Assembly (NCBI GenBank): GCA_000309945.1
Contig: CM001633.1
Location: forward strand, 2,266,292 to 2,330,291
Source of the DNA: Leptolyngbyaceae cyanobacterium JSC-12
GTDB lineage: Bacteria; Cyanobacteriota; Cyanobacteriia; Leptolyngbyales; Leptolyngbyaceae
Reading direction: 5' to 3'
Length of the DNA stretch: 64,000 bases
The notes below the pieces were generated by a model. The model did no database searches, was not told the DNA's origin, and saw nothing but the letters and a program-made list of their open reading frames with translations. Below, in pieces: positions 1 to 8,946 of this stretch. Each line of letters opens with the position of its first letter. Within the stretch, counting starts at the first letter, position 1. Position numbers and translations under genes: made by a program.

Positions 1-510
1 GGCTTGCTCTATGGAATCATTGTGTGTGTTCTTGCCTATATTCTGATTCAGCACACCACCTTCGGTTTTGCAGCCCGAACAGCAGGTGGCAATGTTAAAG
101 CAGCTCGAATTGCGGGGCTTCCAGTTGGCAAGCTTACCATCATTATCTGCTTCCTGGCGGGGTCGTGCGCTGGCTTGGCAGGCATGGCAGAAGTGGCAGC
201 GGTTCATGGTCGAGTTAATGAATCATTGGTAGCTGGTTATGGTTACACTGGCATTCTGGTTGCGTTTGTCGCTCGCTACAATCCCATCGCTTGCACCATC
301 GTTGCCATCTTGTTAGGAGGGATTATTTCCAGCGGCGGCGCACTCCAACGAAACCTGGGAATGCCAGATGCAACGGTGCTGGTATTCCAAGGGCTAGTCT
401 TCTTAGTCATTCTTTACAGCGACTCCCTGTATGGGCGCTTCAAAATTTTCAAGGAGCCTGTGGTTAAGGCTCCACTCCCACCTTCTGCCTCAACAGCAGT
501 TCCTGTTTAG
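1..510 (+). CDS. ABC transporter permease (nucleoside/simple-sugar type), 5' truncated by window edge
   Basis: Inner-membrane permease of the BPD_transp_2 family, which moves nucleosides, simple sugars or related small polar compounds. The frame is open from base 1, so the N-terminal part lies outside the window; about 170 residues are visible. The remaining segments are hydrophobic helices, and the family loop is recognisable (FAARTAGGNVKAARIAGL, then GLAGMAEVAAVHGR). It is followed by a second permease at 591 and a double ATPase at 1658, the usual permease-permease-ATPase order. A BMP-type binding protein would be expected upstream, outside the window. The family call is firm; the substrate is unknown. 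Confidence 0.9.
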   Translation, partial: GLLYGIIVCVLAYILIQHTTFGFAARTAGGNVKAARIAGLPVGKLTIIICFLAGSCAGLAGMAEVAAVHGRVNESLVAGYGYTGILVAFVARYNPIACTIVAILLGGIISSGGALQRNLGMPDATVLVFQGLVFLVILYSDSLYGRFKIFKEPVVKAPLPPSASTAVPV

Positions 511-590
511 AGGTTCAATGCGATAAAGCGGTTATTTTTCTTCAAGACATATTCAGAAGTTTTCAAACAATGCTTACAGGACGATAATTC

Positions 591-1550
591 ATGGCAGCAG
601 AAACACTTGGTTGGTGGGGAGTTCCCCTCGGTATTCTGGCAGGAACCCTTAGAGGAAGTGCTCCATTTTTGTTTGTCAGCTTGGGCGAATGCTTGACCGA
701 AAAGAGCGGCAAAATCAACCTGGGGTTGGAAGGAACATTGTTAATGGGAGCCATGAGTGCCTATGCTATTTCCTATTTGGGCACCGAGAAGTGGGGCATG
801 ACTCCAGCCGCATCTCCCTGGCTAGGAGTTCTGATCGCAGGTCTGGCAGGCATGGTCATGGGATTTATTCATGCCTGGTTATCTCAGCAACCCAAAGTGA
901 ACGACATTGCCGTTGGCATCGCTATGATTATTTTCGGCAGTGGAGTCGCATTTTTTCTCGGAAAACCGTTTATTCAGCCTCAAGCTCCCCAGTTGCCATC
1001 AATTGAGTTAGGGCAATTGTTTTCAAACTCACCAGCTTTGCAATCAGCACTCAAAATCAGTCCTTTATTTTTGATTGGGCTAGTGCTAGCACCTCTAATG
1101 AACTGGTTCTTTAACTCCACACGTCCAGGATTGTTTGTGCGTGCAGTAGGTGACAGTCCCGATGCAGCTCTGGCGATGGGAGTATCAATCAAGAAAGTAA
1201 GAATGCTTTGCATTATTGTGGGCAGTTTTCTGGCTGGCATTGGGGGAGCGTATTTGTCGCTAGTTTATCCCGGTAGCTGGACGGAGCGTATCTCCAGCGG
1301 TCAGGGTTTGATGGCAGTGGCATTGGTCATCTTTGCGCGATGGAACCCAATTCAATGCCTGTGGGCTTCTTTATTCTTCGGCGGTGCACAGTCGATTGGT
1401 CCGGCACTGCAAGCAGTGGGGATTGATCAGGGCTACTACTTATTTAACGCTGCACCTTATTTCCTCACCCTCCTGATTATGATCATTACCTGTTCCCCCA
1501 AGAAGACATTGTCAGGTGCACCTGGTGCCCTGGGCACGATTAGTGGATAG
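591..1550 (+). CDS. ABC transporter permease, second subunit (nucleoside/simple-sugar type)
   Basis: A 319-residue inner-membrane permease and partner of the truncated permease at 1-510. The N-terminal part has the family motif GECLTEKSGKINLGLEG, typical of the YufQ/NupQ-type second permease, and is followed by about eight hydrophobic segments. The C-terminal part carries RAVGDSPDAALAMGVS, the cytoplasmic coupling loop of this family. Length matches the family. It is the second gene of a three-gene transporter operon (gap of 80 bp before, about 107 bp after). The substrate cannot be read from sequence; the cysteine hydrolase at 3292 hints at a nitrogen compound. Confidence 0.9.
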   Translation: MAAETLGWWGVPLGILAGTLRGSAPFLFVSLGECLTEKSGKINLGLEGTLLMGAMSAYAISYLGTEKWGMTPAASPWLGVLIAGLAGMVMGFIHAWLSQQPKVNDIAVGIAMIIFGSGVAFFLGKPFIQPQAPQLPSIELGQLFSNSPALQSALKISPLFLIGLVLAPLMNWFFNSTRPGLFVRAVGDSPDAALAMGVSIKKVRMLCIIVGSFLAGIGGAYLSLVYPGSWTERISSGQGLMAVALVIFARWNPIQCLWASLFFGGAQSIGPALQAVGIDQGYYLFNAAPYFLTLLIMIITCSPKKTLSGAPGALGTISG

Positions 1551-1657
1551 CTCTGGTGGGGTTTTGTCCTTCTCGGATATTCTTAAAAATTTGCCCTCCA
1601 GTTTGCAAGTTCTATCCTGTTTAACTTTGTCTCTCACATTCCCTCTCAGGAGGTTCC

Positions 1658-3223
1658 ATGACCAACGTTGCTAACCAGACTGAACCTAATCCTCTACCAC
1701 CTCTCCCTACGATGACAACCCCACCAGAGCTTGAGGTTGTCAACATGACTAAGCGGTTTGGCAGCCTTGTGGCATTAGACAACGTTTCGTTGCATCTCAA
1801 ACCAGCCACGTTTCATGCGCTCTTAGGTGAGAACGGTGCTGGCAAAAGTACGTTGGTAAAGTGCATCATGGGCTTTTACAAAGCGGATCATGGGGATGTG
1901 CTTATCAATAAACATGCTCGGGCGATTGAGAGTCCACGAGATGCTCATAAGTACGGCATCGGTATGGTCTATCAACACTTCACCTCAGTCCCAGCAATGA
2001 CGGTTGCTGAGAACCTGGTTTTATCCCGGTTTGACAGTCCCACGGTCATTAACTGGAAGCGGGAACTGGAACAACTGAATGCATTTATGGTAAACGCCCC
2101 ATTCAAAGTTCCAGTCGAAGCATTGGTTGGGCAACTGGCAGCGGGCGAAAAGCAAAAGTTGGAGATTCTCAAGCAACTTTACCTGGAAAGCAAAATCCTG
2201 ATTTTGGACGAGCCAACGTCGGTATTGACGCCTGGCGAAGCAGATGAGGTGCTAGGGCTGATTCGGGAACAGGTCACCGATGGCAAACTGAGTGTGCTTA
2301 TCATCAGTCATAAGTTCCGTGAAGTCACTTCTTTCTGTGACGAAATTACAGTATTGCGGAAAGGGAAATATGCCGGAACGGGGGCTGTGAAAGACCTTAG
2401 TGTGGCGCAGATGGCAGAAATGATGATGGGTGAGAAACGCGAACCCCAGAAGGTTGAGAAAACTCCCCATCCAGACATGGCACCAGTGCTGGAGCTGAAA
2501 GATTTACATGCTAATAAAGACAATGGTGTGGAAGCGGTGCATGGTGTGAATTTAACAGTGCATAGTGGCGAGATTGTAGGAATTGCGGGGATTTCTGGCA
2601 ATGGGCAGCGGGAGTTGGTGGAGGTGCTGGCAGGACAGCGATCGCTCACGGGTGGTCAGGTACTGGTCAATGGAAAACCTTATTTTGCTACTCGCAAGGA
2701 AATTGATGCAAACCGTGTGTTTGTGTTACCAGAAGAACCTTTGAAGAATGCCTGCGTTGCCCATATGAGCGTTGCTGAAAACCTAGCATTGCGAACCTTC
2801 GATAAACCTCCCCAGGCAAAGGGGGCAATGCTCATCTTCAAAGCAATTCGAGAGATGGCAATCAACTTGATTAGCGCGTTCAAAATTAAAACGCCTTCTC
2901 CTGAAACACCTGTAGGAAACCTGTCAGGTGGTAATGTGCAGCGTACAGTCCTGGCACGAGAACTTTCATCGGACAATATTAACCTGCTGATTGCCGCCAA
3001 TCCCTGCTTTGGGTTGGACTTTGCCATGGTGGACTACATTCACAGCCAGATCTTGAGTGCTCGTAATCGCGGAGTGGCGGTTTTGCTGGTGAGCGAAGAT
3101 TTAGATGAATTGTTGAAGTTGTCTGATCGCCTTCTGGTCATTAGCGGCGGCAAGTTTGCCTATGAAAGCCCAATTGAAACGGCAGACTTCGCAGCAATTG
3201 GTCATGCAATGGCAGGACATTAG
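1658..3223 (+). CDS. ABC transporter ATP-binding protein with two nucleotide-binding domains
   Basis: Energises the importer formed with the two preceding permeases. The 521-residue protein has two fused ATPase domains, as in the sugar/nucleoside YufO/MglA family. Domain 1 has a good Walker A (GENGAGKSTL), a diverged signature (LAAGEKQK) and Walker B with ILILDEPTSVLTP. Domain 2 has the degenerate Walker A usual for the family (GISGNGQREL), signature LSGGNVQR and a weak Walker B ending LIAANPCFGLDF. The start is supported by a strong CAGGAGG ribosome-binding site at 1647-1653. An N-terminal Pro-rich stretch of about 25 residues precedes domain 1. Confidence 0.92.
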   Translation: MTNVANQTEPNPLPPLPTMTTPPELEVVNMTKRFGSLVALDNVSLHLKPATFHALLGENGAGKSTLVKCIMGFYKADHGDVLINKHARAIESPRDAHKYGIGMVYQHFTSVPAMTVAENLVLSRFDSPTVINWKRELEQLNAFMVNAPFKVPVEALVGQLAAGEKQKLEILKQLYLESKILILDEPTSVLTPGEADEVLGLIREQVTDGKLSVLIISHKFREVTSFCDEITVLRKGKYAGTGAVKDLSVAQMAEMMMGEKREPQKVEKTPHPDMAPVLELKDLHANKDNGVEAVHGVNLTVHSGEIVGIAGISGNGQRELVEVLAGQRSLTGGQVLVNGKPYFATRKEIDANRVFVLPEEPLKNACVAHMSVAENLALRTFDKPPQAKGAMLIFKAIREMAINLISAFKIKTPSPETPVGNLSGGNVQRTVLARELSSDNINLLIAANPCFGLDFAMVDYIHSQILSARNRGVAVLLVSEDLDELLKLSDRLLVISGGKFAYESPIETADFAAIGHAMAGH

Positions 3224-3291
3224 GAATTGATGATTGGTAAATTGGTGGGGATTTGGGGGATCAGGGTCGGGAAGCAAGAATTGGGGGTTGA

Positions 3292-3984
3292 ATGGTTTAT
3301 ATTTCTGCGCTGCCTTATGAGTATGAGTTGCCAGAGTCCAGTCAGGTGGCGCTCGTGGTGATTGATATGCAACGAGATTTTTTAGAGCCAGGAGGTTTTG
3401 GCGATGCTCTTGGTAATAATGTGGCTCGGTTGCAAGCGATCGTGCCAACCCTGAAACGATTGATTGCAGGATTTCGTGAGCTTGGGCTACCGATTATTCA
3501 TACTTTGGAATGTCATCTGCCTGATCTGTCTGACTGTCCCCCGTCTAAAATCCGTCGTGGTAAAGGGGAGCTAACCATTGGGTCTGAAGGTCCAATGGGG
3601 CGAATCCTAGTCAAGGGAGAGCCTGGCAATGGCATTATTCCTGAACTGGCACCCTTGCCAGGTGAGTTTGTGATTCATAAACCTGGCAAAGGTGCATTCT
3701 ATGCCACTGAGATGGAGACAATTTTGCAAAAACAAGGGATTACGCACCTGTTAATTACGGGTGTCACAACCGAAGTGTGTGTGCAAACGACAATGCGTGA
3801 GGCAAACGATCGCGGTTATGAATGCCTTATGGTGGAAGATTGTACCGAAAGTTATTTTCCTGAATTCAAGCAAGCGACCTTAGACATGGTTCGCGCTCAA
3901 GGTGGCATTGTTGGCTGGACAGCGACTGCTGAAGAGGTTTTAGCTGGATTACGTCAGTGGCAACCATCGAAGGTGTTCGTGTAA
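3292..3984 (+). CDS. Cysteine hydrolase, isochorismatase superfamily (biuret-hydrolase-like)
   Basis: A 230-residue cytosolic amidohydrolase of the isochorismatase-like cysteine hydrolase family. The catalytic triad is visible: Asp in VVIDMQRDF, Lys in IHKPGKGAF, and the nucleophile Cys in [17 protein letters not shown]. The block around the Cys closely resembles the characteristic block of biuret amidohydrolases, so hydrolysis of biuret, a ureide or a similar small amide is the leading guess. It lies 68 bp downstream of the ABC importer in the same direction, which fits uptake followed by breakdown of a nitrogen source. True isochorismatase activity is less likely. The family is firm; the substrate is inferred. 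Confidence 0.85.
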   Translation: MVYISALPYEYELPESSQVALVVIDMQRDFLEPGGFGDALGNNVARLQAIVPTLKRLIAGFRELGLPIIHTLECHLPDLSDCPPSKIRRGKGELTIGSEGPMGRILVKGEPGNGIIPELAPLPGEFVIHKPGKGAFYATEMETILQKQGITHLLITGVTTEVCVQTTMREANDRGYECLMVEDCTESYFPEFKQATLDMVRAQGGIVGWTATAEEVLAGLRQWQPSKVFV

Positions 3985-4048
3985 TTTCTTACCAAAGAGC
4001 AATGTATTGTTAGACCAAGCAAATGGATGGGGGATGAGATGCAAACCA

Positions 4049-4810
4049 TCAATCCAGCCTAGGAACAAATCGATTGCCGTCATAACTCCAGGCGATGCCA
4101 TCTGGGTCTAAATCTTGGCTCCAGGCGCTAAAGTTTGCACGCTGTTTGTAGCGGTGGAGAGTGCTGGTGCTGATTCCTAGCCGCCGAGCAAGTTTGGCAC
4201 TGGACAACGGTTCGTTGGGGTTGATCGCCCCCAACCATTCAGCGTAAGTATCCCAAAGGATCAGAATCAGCGCAAAGGCGACTAAGGCCATCATTTCAGG
4301 ACGTAACAACAGTTGCTTGAGGGTGCCATCCCATGAATCAGCTTCAGCTTGGGGGAGTTCTGTCGCTGATGATAGCGTGGTTACAGGCGAGGGGGGCGTC
4401 GAGTGCAATCGCGATGTTGCCTCGGCGATCGCAGTCCCTGAAGAAGCGAGGTCAGCCGTTGGAGTATCAAGATTAGTCAATTCGTTATTCATTGCTAAAG
4501 ATGGTGTGTGAGGGTCTGCAAGTTCTATTGTCTGACTCCACAGCAATTCTTGATCACCAATTCGTCGAGCACTAATCTCAACAATCGTAATTTCGTCAAC
4601 TCTCAAATTTTCTAAAATGTCTAGAACCAGCTTTACCAGCATTTCTTGCTCGGCAGCAAACGTCGCATCAATCAGGACTGACAGGTAATTGCCAAGCCGA
4701 ATCACACTTGCAGTCGTATTGAAGCGCTGAGCAAGGTGATAAGTCAAAATAATGGCGATCGCAGCTGGATCACCTCGCTTCGCCAGTTCCAGGGTATTCT
4801 GGGAGGTCAT
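4049..4810 (-). CDS. Cyanobacterial protein with C-terminal helix-turn-helix
   Basis: About 253 residues from the ATG at 4810; the frame is open further upstream to 4957, but that extension would overlap the well-supported divergent gene at 4876 and has no family-like sequence. Residues about 1-90 form an alpha/beta domain seen in many cyanobacterial proteins (ending about WSQTIEL). A low-complexity Ser/Thr/Pro-rich linker and a hydrophobic stretch (MMALVAFALILILW, possibly one membrane helix) follow. The C-terminal HTH-like segment is LARRLGISTSTLHRYKQRA. It may be a membrane-linked DNA-binding protein; the function is not known. Confidence 0.75.
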   Translation of the reverse strand: MTSQNTLELAKRGDPAAIAIILTYHLAQRFNTTASVIRLGNYLSVLIDATFAAEQEMLVKLVLDILENLRVDEITIVEISARRIGDQELLWSQTIELADPHTPSLAMNNELTNLDTPTADLASSGTAIAEATSRLHSTPPSPVTTLSSATELPQAEADSWDGTLKQLLLRPEMMALVAFALILILWDTYAEWLGAINPNEPLSSAKLARRLGISTSTLHRYKQRANFSAWSQDLDPDGIAWSYDGNRFVPRLD

Positions 4811-4858
4811 GGAAATGGTCAAATGTAAGAGTGAGCGGTTTATGTTATGGGGAATTAT

Positions 4859-4864
4859 AGGAGG
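4859..4864 (+). promoter_or_regulatory. Strong ribosome-binding site deciding the start of the 73-residue ORF
   Basis: AGGAGG lies 11 bp before the ATG at 4876. It supports this small gene as real and argues against the long N-terminal extension of the opposite-strand gene. Confidence 0.7.
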
Positions 4865-4875
4865 CTTATTCAAGC

Positions 4876-5097
4876 ATGGACAGCCCATTAAATCATGAAA
4901 ATTTGGCTCGTTATATCGAAGAAACTGATGGTATCTCCAAACCCTGGTTGTTGGCACAACTGCGGCTCAAAAAACTACAGGAAACCCGCGAACACCTCAC
5001 GCCTGAAGAATACGAAGCTGCGATCGCCAGTCTGCATCAGGAACTCATGAACCTGGGTGAGTGGTGGAAGGGAATTGAAGATGAGGTATTTGGCTAA
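4876..5097 (+). CDS. Small conserved-looking hypothetical protein upstream of ppk
   Basis: A 73-residue, charged, helical, soluble protein with no membrane segment or signal peptide. It has a good Shine-Dalgarno sequence and ends 2 bp before the ATG of polyphosphate kinase, so the two are very probably cotranscribed and perhaps translationally coupled. I do not recognise the family. Its position suggests, without proof, a role connected to polyphosphate metabolism. Confidence 0.7.
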   Translation: MDSPLNHENLARYIEETDGISKPWLLAQLRLKKLQETREHLTPEEYEAAIASLHQELMNLGEWWKGIEDEVFG

Positions 5098-5099
5098 TC

Positions 5100-7235
5100 A
5101 TGCCCAGACGCAAAGCAGCACCGACGGAAATCAATCTTAGTGACCCCCAATATTACTTTAATCGAGAGGCAAGTTGGCTGGAATTTAATAATCGGGTCTT
5201 GCACGAAGCCTTTGACCCTCGCACTCCACTGCTAGAACGCCTCAAATTTTTGGCAATCTTCAGTTCTAACCTGGATGAATACTTTATGGTGCGGGTTGCG
5301 GCCCTCAAACAGCAGGTAGAAGCCAACGTCACTAAGCTCTCAGCAGACGGACGTACTGCCCAGGAGCAATTGGCTTTAATCAGCCAGCGGTTGCGTCCCA
5401 TGGTAACAAAGCAGCATCAACACTTTGAGGCAGCTTTGCGCCCCCAACTTGCTGCCCACGGCGTTTACCTGCTGGACTATATTGACCTTGACCAGGAGCA
5501 ACGCACCTATCTGCAGCACTATTTTGAAGAACAAATCTTCCCAGTGCTGACTCCTCTGGCGATAGACCCCAGTCACCCCTTCCCTTATATTTCCAACCTC
5601 AGCTTGAATCTGGCAGTTGTGATCCAAGATCCTGATCAACAAAAAGACTTGTTTGCCAGAGTCAAAGTTCCTAACAGCCTGCCGCGATTTCTGCCCTTAC
5701 CAGAAGAACTGCGCCGACAAAAGCGAGGCATCCGAGCCATCTGGACAGGCGTTCCTCTGGAACAGGTGATTGCGCATAACCTGACGAGCCTATTTCCAGG
5801 AATGGACATTCAGGAATATCATCCGTTTCGAGTTACCCGTGATAATGACCTGACCCTGGAAGAAGACGAAGCAGAAGATTTGTTACTAGCGATCGAGCAA
5901 GAACTCCGTAAGCGGCGTATAGGTGGCTCTATTGTGCGGCTGGAAGTGCACGCATCTATGCCGGATAGTATTCGAGCCATGCTCCTGGAAGAAATGGACT
6001 TAACTGTAGAAGACCTCTACGACGTACCTGGACTGTTATGCCTGCGGGATGTGATGTCATTCCTGGAACTACCCCTACCAGACCTAAAAGATCCTCCTTG
6101 CGTCTCCTCAGTGCCACCTGCACTCCGTCGAAATGGCGATTCTACCTCTGAAAAAATCGACATTGATGGGGATCTATTCTCCATTCTCCGCAAACAGGAT
6201 GTGATGGTTCATCACCCGTATCATTCATTCTCGCGCACGGTTCAGCGCTTCATTACTGAGGCAGCCCATGACCCAGATGTGCTGGCAATTAAGATGACCA
6301 TGTATCGCACCTCTGGAGATTCACCGATCTTGAATGCCCTGATTGCTGCGGCGGAAAACGGTAAGCAAGTGGCAGTGTTGATGGAAATCAAGGCTCGGTT
6401 TGATGAAGAAAACAATATTATTTGGGCACGGAAGCTAGAAAGTAGTGGGGTCCATGTGGTGTATGGATTAGTGGGGTTAAAAACTCATACTAAAGTAGTG
6501 CTGGTTGTGCGTCGGGAGGAAGGGAGAATTCGTCGCTATGTGCACATTGGGACGGGCAACTACAACCCCAAAACAGCTCGACTCTACACCGATATTGGGC
6601 TATTGAGTAGTCGAGAGGAATTGGGAGCTGATTTAACGGATTTGTTTAATTACTTGACCGGATATGCTAGACAACAGACCTATCGCAAACTGTTGGTGGC
6701 TCCAGTAAGCCTTCGCGATCGCATGACAGCGTTGATTAAACGCGAAGCAGAACACGCCCGCCAAGGGCACCATGCCCGGATTGTTGCCAAAATGAATGCG
6801 CTGATCGATCCACTCATCATTATGGAACTGTATCGAGCTTCGCAGGCAGGGGTACAGGTGGATTTGATTGTGCGGGGCATGTGCTGTTTGCGGCCAGGGG
6901 TACCTGGAATCAGCGATAACATCCGCGTCATAAGCATTGTAGGTCGGTTTTTAGAGCATTCCCGCATTTTTTATTTCCACAACGCTGGCGACGAAGAAAT
7001 TTTCATTGGGAGTGCTGATTGGATGCAACGTAATCTTGATCGCCGGGTGGAAGCAGTTGTGCCGATTGACGATCCTGCGATCGCCGTAGACTTGCAAGAA
7101 ATTTTGGGCATCATGCTAGCAGACAATCGCCAAGCCTGGGATTTACAGCCAGACGGACGCTACATCCAGCGACACCCCACTAACGACAGCCCAGAACAAA
7201 GTTCGCAAAAAATTCTAATGGAGATGGTTCAATAA
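5100..7235 (+). CDS. ppk: Polyphosphate kinase 1
   Basis: Reversibly transfers the gamma phosphate of ATP to polyphosphate. The 711 residues match the full family length. The N domain starts with YFNREASWLEFNNRVLHEA. The catalytic domains carry the autophosphorylated histidine at residue about 463 in GLKTHTKVVL, the block HIGTGNYNPKTARLYTD, and the C-terminal NLDRRVEAVVPI. All key motifs are intact. It follows the 73-residue ORF by 2 bp. Downstream comes a MITE-like repeat and then the sigma-factor leader. No Pho box was identified. Confidence 0.97.
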   Translation: MPRRKAAPTEINLSDPQYYFNREASWLEFNNRVLHEAFDPRTPLLERLKFLAIFSSNLDEYFMVRVAALKQQVEANVTKLSADGRTAQEQLALISQRLRPMVTKQHQHFEAALRPQLAAHGVYLLDYIDLDQEQRTYLQHYFEEQIFPVLTPLAIDPSHPFPYISNLSLNLAVVIQDPDQQKDLFARVKVPNSLPRFLPLPEELRRQKRGIRAIWTGVPLEQVIAHNLTSLFPGMDIQEYHPFRVTRDNDLTLEEDEAEDLLLAIEQELRKRRIGGSIVRLEVHASMPDSIRAMLLEEMDLTVEDLYDVPGLLCLRDVMSFLELPLPDLKDPPCVSSVPPALRRNGDSTSEKIDIDGDLFSILRKQDVMVHHPYHSFSRTVQRFITEAAHDPDVLAIKMTMYRTSGDSPILNALIAAAENGKQVAVLMEIKARFDEENNIIWARKLESSGVHVVYGLVGLKTHTKVVLVVRREEGRIRRYVHIGTGNYNPKTARLYTDIGLLSSREELGADLTDLFNYLTGYARQQTYRKLLVAPVSLRDRMTALIKREAEHARQGHHARIVAKMNALIDPLIIMELYRASQAGVQVDLIVRGMCCLRPGVPGISDNIRVISIVGRFLEHSRIFYFHNAGDEEIFIGSADWMQRNLDRRVEAVVPIDDPAIAVDLQEILGIMLADNRQAWDLQPDGRYIQRHPTNDSPEQSSQKILMEMVQ

Positions 7236-7326
7236 AACACGCTCAACTCGAAACCTGGAGATTTCACTCAGGAAAAGCTACAAGTTTGGGCATGGACACG
7301 GTTGAAGGAGCGAACGCTCACTTACT

Positions 7327-7479
7327 GGGAGCACGTCAGTTTTGCAAGTCTCTGCATTTGCCCTCATCCCCCAACCCCTTCTTCTCCCAAGTTTGGGAGA
7401 AGGGGAGTCGAAGCTTCAAGTCCCTCTCCCAAGCTTGGGAGAGGGACTTAGGGTGAGGGCGCAAAGGTGACATGCTCCC
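7327..7479. mobile_element. MITE-like 153-bp repeat, copy 1
   Basis: Near-identical to the repeat at 8947-9099. Its ends are imperfect inverted repeats: the left end GGGAGCACGTCAGTTTTGC and the reverse complement of the right end GGGAGCATGTCACCTTTGC differ at 3 of 19 positions. The 8-bp flanks are CACTTACT (left) and CATTTACT (right), 7 of 8 identical, as a target-site duplication would give. Inside are a 10-bp-stem hairpin (7381-7402) and a perfect 24-bp palindrome (7422-7445, centred on AAGCTT). There is no coding capacity, so it would be a non-autonomous element; the exact end could shift by 1 bp. Confidence 0.7.
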
Positions 7480-7614
7480 CATTTACTGTTCACAACTCCA
7501 TCAATCATTGTTTGGAGTTGTAATAAGGAACGAACTAACAAAAAATAGCTGCTTGATCACAGCAATTACTTTGAGTTGATCAGCCCCTAAAGCCATCTGA
7601 ATTAATCGAACTCA

Positions 7615-7668
7615 AACTGTGGAAAACTGATCAACAACTGTGGAAAAAGCACAAATAATTGTGGAAAA
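7615..7668 (+). promoter_or_regulatory. Three TGTGGAAAA boxes in 21-bp phase (cyanobacterial DnaA-box-like iterons)
   Basis: TGTGGAAAA occurs at 7618-7626, 7639-7647 and 7660-7668, in the same orientation and exactly 21 bp apart (two helical turns). Each is preceded by AAC or AAT. The reverse complement TTTTCCACA is the form of DnaA box I recall for cyanobacteria. An AT-rich stretch follows, about 120 bp before the sigma-factor start. This could be DnaA control of the sigma gene or an origin-like site. The repeat is seen directly; the binding protein is inference. Confidence 0.65.
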
Positions 7669-7790
7669 ATAGCATTTGCAATAAAAATTTAAACTTTTTT
7701 TGAAAGAAGCAGTTTCACTTTCCAACTTTTTTGCTAGAGTTGGAGGCAATTTTAATGCAACTTCTCGCTGGTCAATTTATGTGAGTGTGT

Positions 7791-8816
7791 ATGAGTGCCG
7801 AACTGCCTTCCAATTCTGGACAAATTAATTCAATAGAAGCTGACTTGATCGGGCAAGATTTTGATGTCGATCTCGACATTGATCCAGAGATGCTTGATGA
7901 GTTGGACAGAGATATCGAGCCAACTGATTTTGAACCCAGGAAGCCTCCAATTAAGTTTACAAAAGCAGAGCGGCTGGGTTTAACGGATGACTCTGTAGGG
8001 CTATTTCTGCGTGAGATGGCACGTTATCCGCTCCTTACTCAAGCACAAGAAGTTGAGTTAGCGAGAGAAATTGCAAAAGGTGGACCCCAAGCTGAACTCG
8101 CAAAGCGAAAATTAGTCCGTTCAAATCTGCGTTTAGTTGTTTCAATCGCTAAAAAATATCTTAATCGTGGAGTGCCGTTTCTCGATTTAATTCAAGAAGG
8201 GGCGATGGGTTTAATGCGAGCGGCTGAAAAGTTTGATTATGAGCGTGGGTACAAGTTTTCAACCTATGCTTACTGGTGGATTCGGCAAGGAATTACCCGT
8301 GCGATCGCCTCTCAGTCGCGCACAGTTCGCCTGCCTGTGCACATGGTTGAAAAACTCAATCAAGTTCGCAAAGCACGGCAAATGTTATCCCAAAAATTAG
8401 GACGCAAACCAACCAAGCAAGAAATTGCAGCTGAGCTAGATCTCGATGAAGATAAGCTGGAGCATGTGCTCGATGTCAGTCAAGGCACATTATCATTGCA
8501 TGCCTGGGTTGGTCGAGAAGAAGATACCGAATTAATGCAACTGATTGAAGATTCCGATACTATTGCCCCGAATGAATGTTTAGATCACAAATTACTATGC
8601 GATCGCTTGAATTCGGTGTTGGAACATTTGAGTGATCGCGAGCGGGACATTATCAAATTACGATTTGGATTGACTGACGGACAGCACTACACGTTGTCTG
8701 AAATTGGCGAGTTATATCATCTTTCTCGGGAGCGAGTACGGCAAATTCAAGCAAAAGCTATGCGAAAACTGCGGCATCCTCGTCGCCAGGCTTTATTAAA
8801 AGACTGGATGCGTTAA
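7791..8816 (+). CDS. Group 2 RNA polymerase sigma-70 factor
   Basis: Non-essential-type primary-like sigma factor that redirects RNA polymerase under stress or nutrient change. From the ATG at 7791 it has 341 residues (GTG at 7785 is an alternative). After an acidic N-terminal segment come region 1.2 ([16 protein letters not shown]), region 2 ([19 protein letters not shown], then [17 protein letters not shown]), region 3, and region 4 with the [22 protein letters not shown]. The long acidic region 1.1 of the housekeeping RpoD1/SigA is absent. I cannot assign it safely to SigB, C, D or E. The gene sits between two MITE-like repeats. Confidence 0.93.
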   Translation: MSAELPSNSGQINSIEADLIGQDFDVDLDIDPEMLDELDRDIEPTDFEPRKPPIKFTKAERLGLTDDSVGLFLREMARYPLLTQAQEVELAREIAKGGPQAELAKRKLVRSNLRLVVSIAKKYLNRGVPFLDLIQEGAMGLMRAAEKFDYERGYKFSTYAYWWIRQGITRAIASQSRTVRLPVHMVEKLNQVRKARQMLSQKLGRKPTKQEIAAELDLDEDKLEHVLDVSQGTLSLHAWVGREEDTELMQLIEDSDTIAPNECLDHKLLCDRLNSVLEHLSDRERDIIKLRFGLTDGQHYTLSEIGELYHLSRERVRQIQAKAMRKLRHPRRQALLKDWMR

Positions 8817-8946
8817 TCTCCAAGGTGGGTCTTTCTAAAATTAGGGGTTTCCAAAGGGTTGAACCTTAAACCTTTTCAAGCCAATTTCATAGTCCAAGCT
8901 GACAAGCTGTATTATTTGGGGCTGTAGCGATCACCCCCTTTACAGT

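Larger units (their letters stand above)
7236..7790. other. Intergenic region between ppk and the sigma factor gene
   Basis: A 555-bp non-coding stretch. It holds a 153-bp MITE-like repeat (7327-7479), a 9-bp perfect inverted repeat (ACAACTCCA 7492-7500 with TGGAGTTGT 7513-7521), three 21-bp-spaced TGTGGAAAA boxes (7615-7668) and an AT-rich stretch (about 7678-7705) just before the presumed sigma-gene promoter. No convincing ORF is present. Confidence 0.8.

Noticed and set aside
4811-4957. N-terminal extension of the HTH gene by 49 residues
   Set aside because: It overlaps the divergent gene at 4876, which has a strong ribosome-binding site; the extension is not protein-like, and the ATG at 4810 fits the known domain start.
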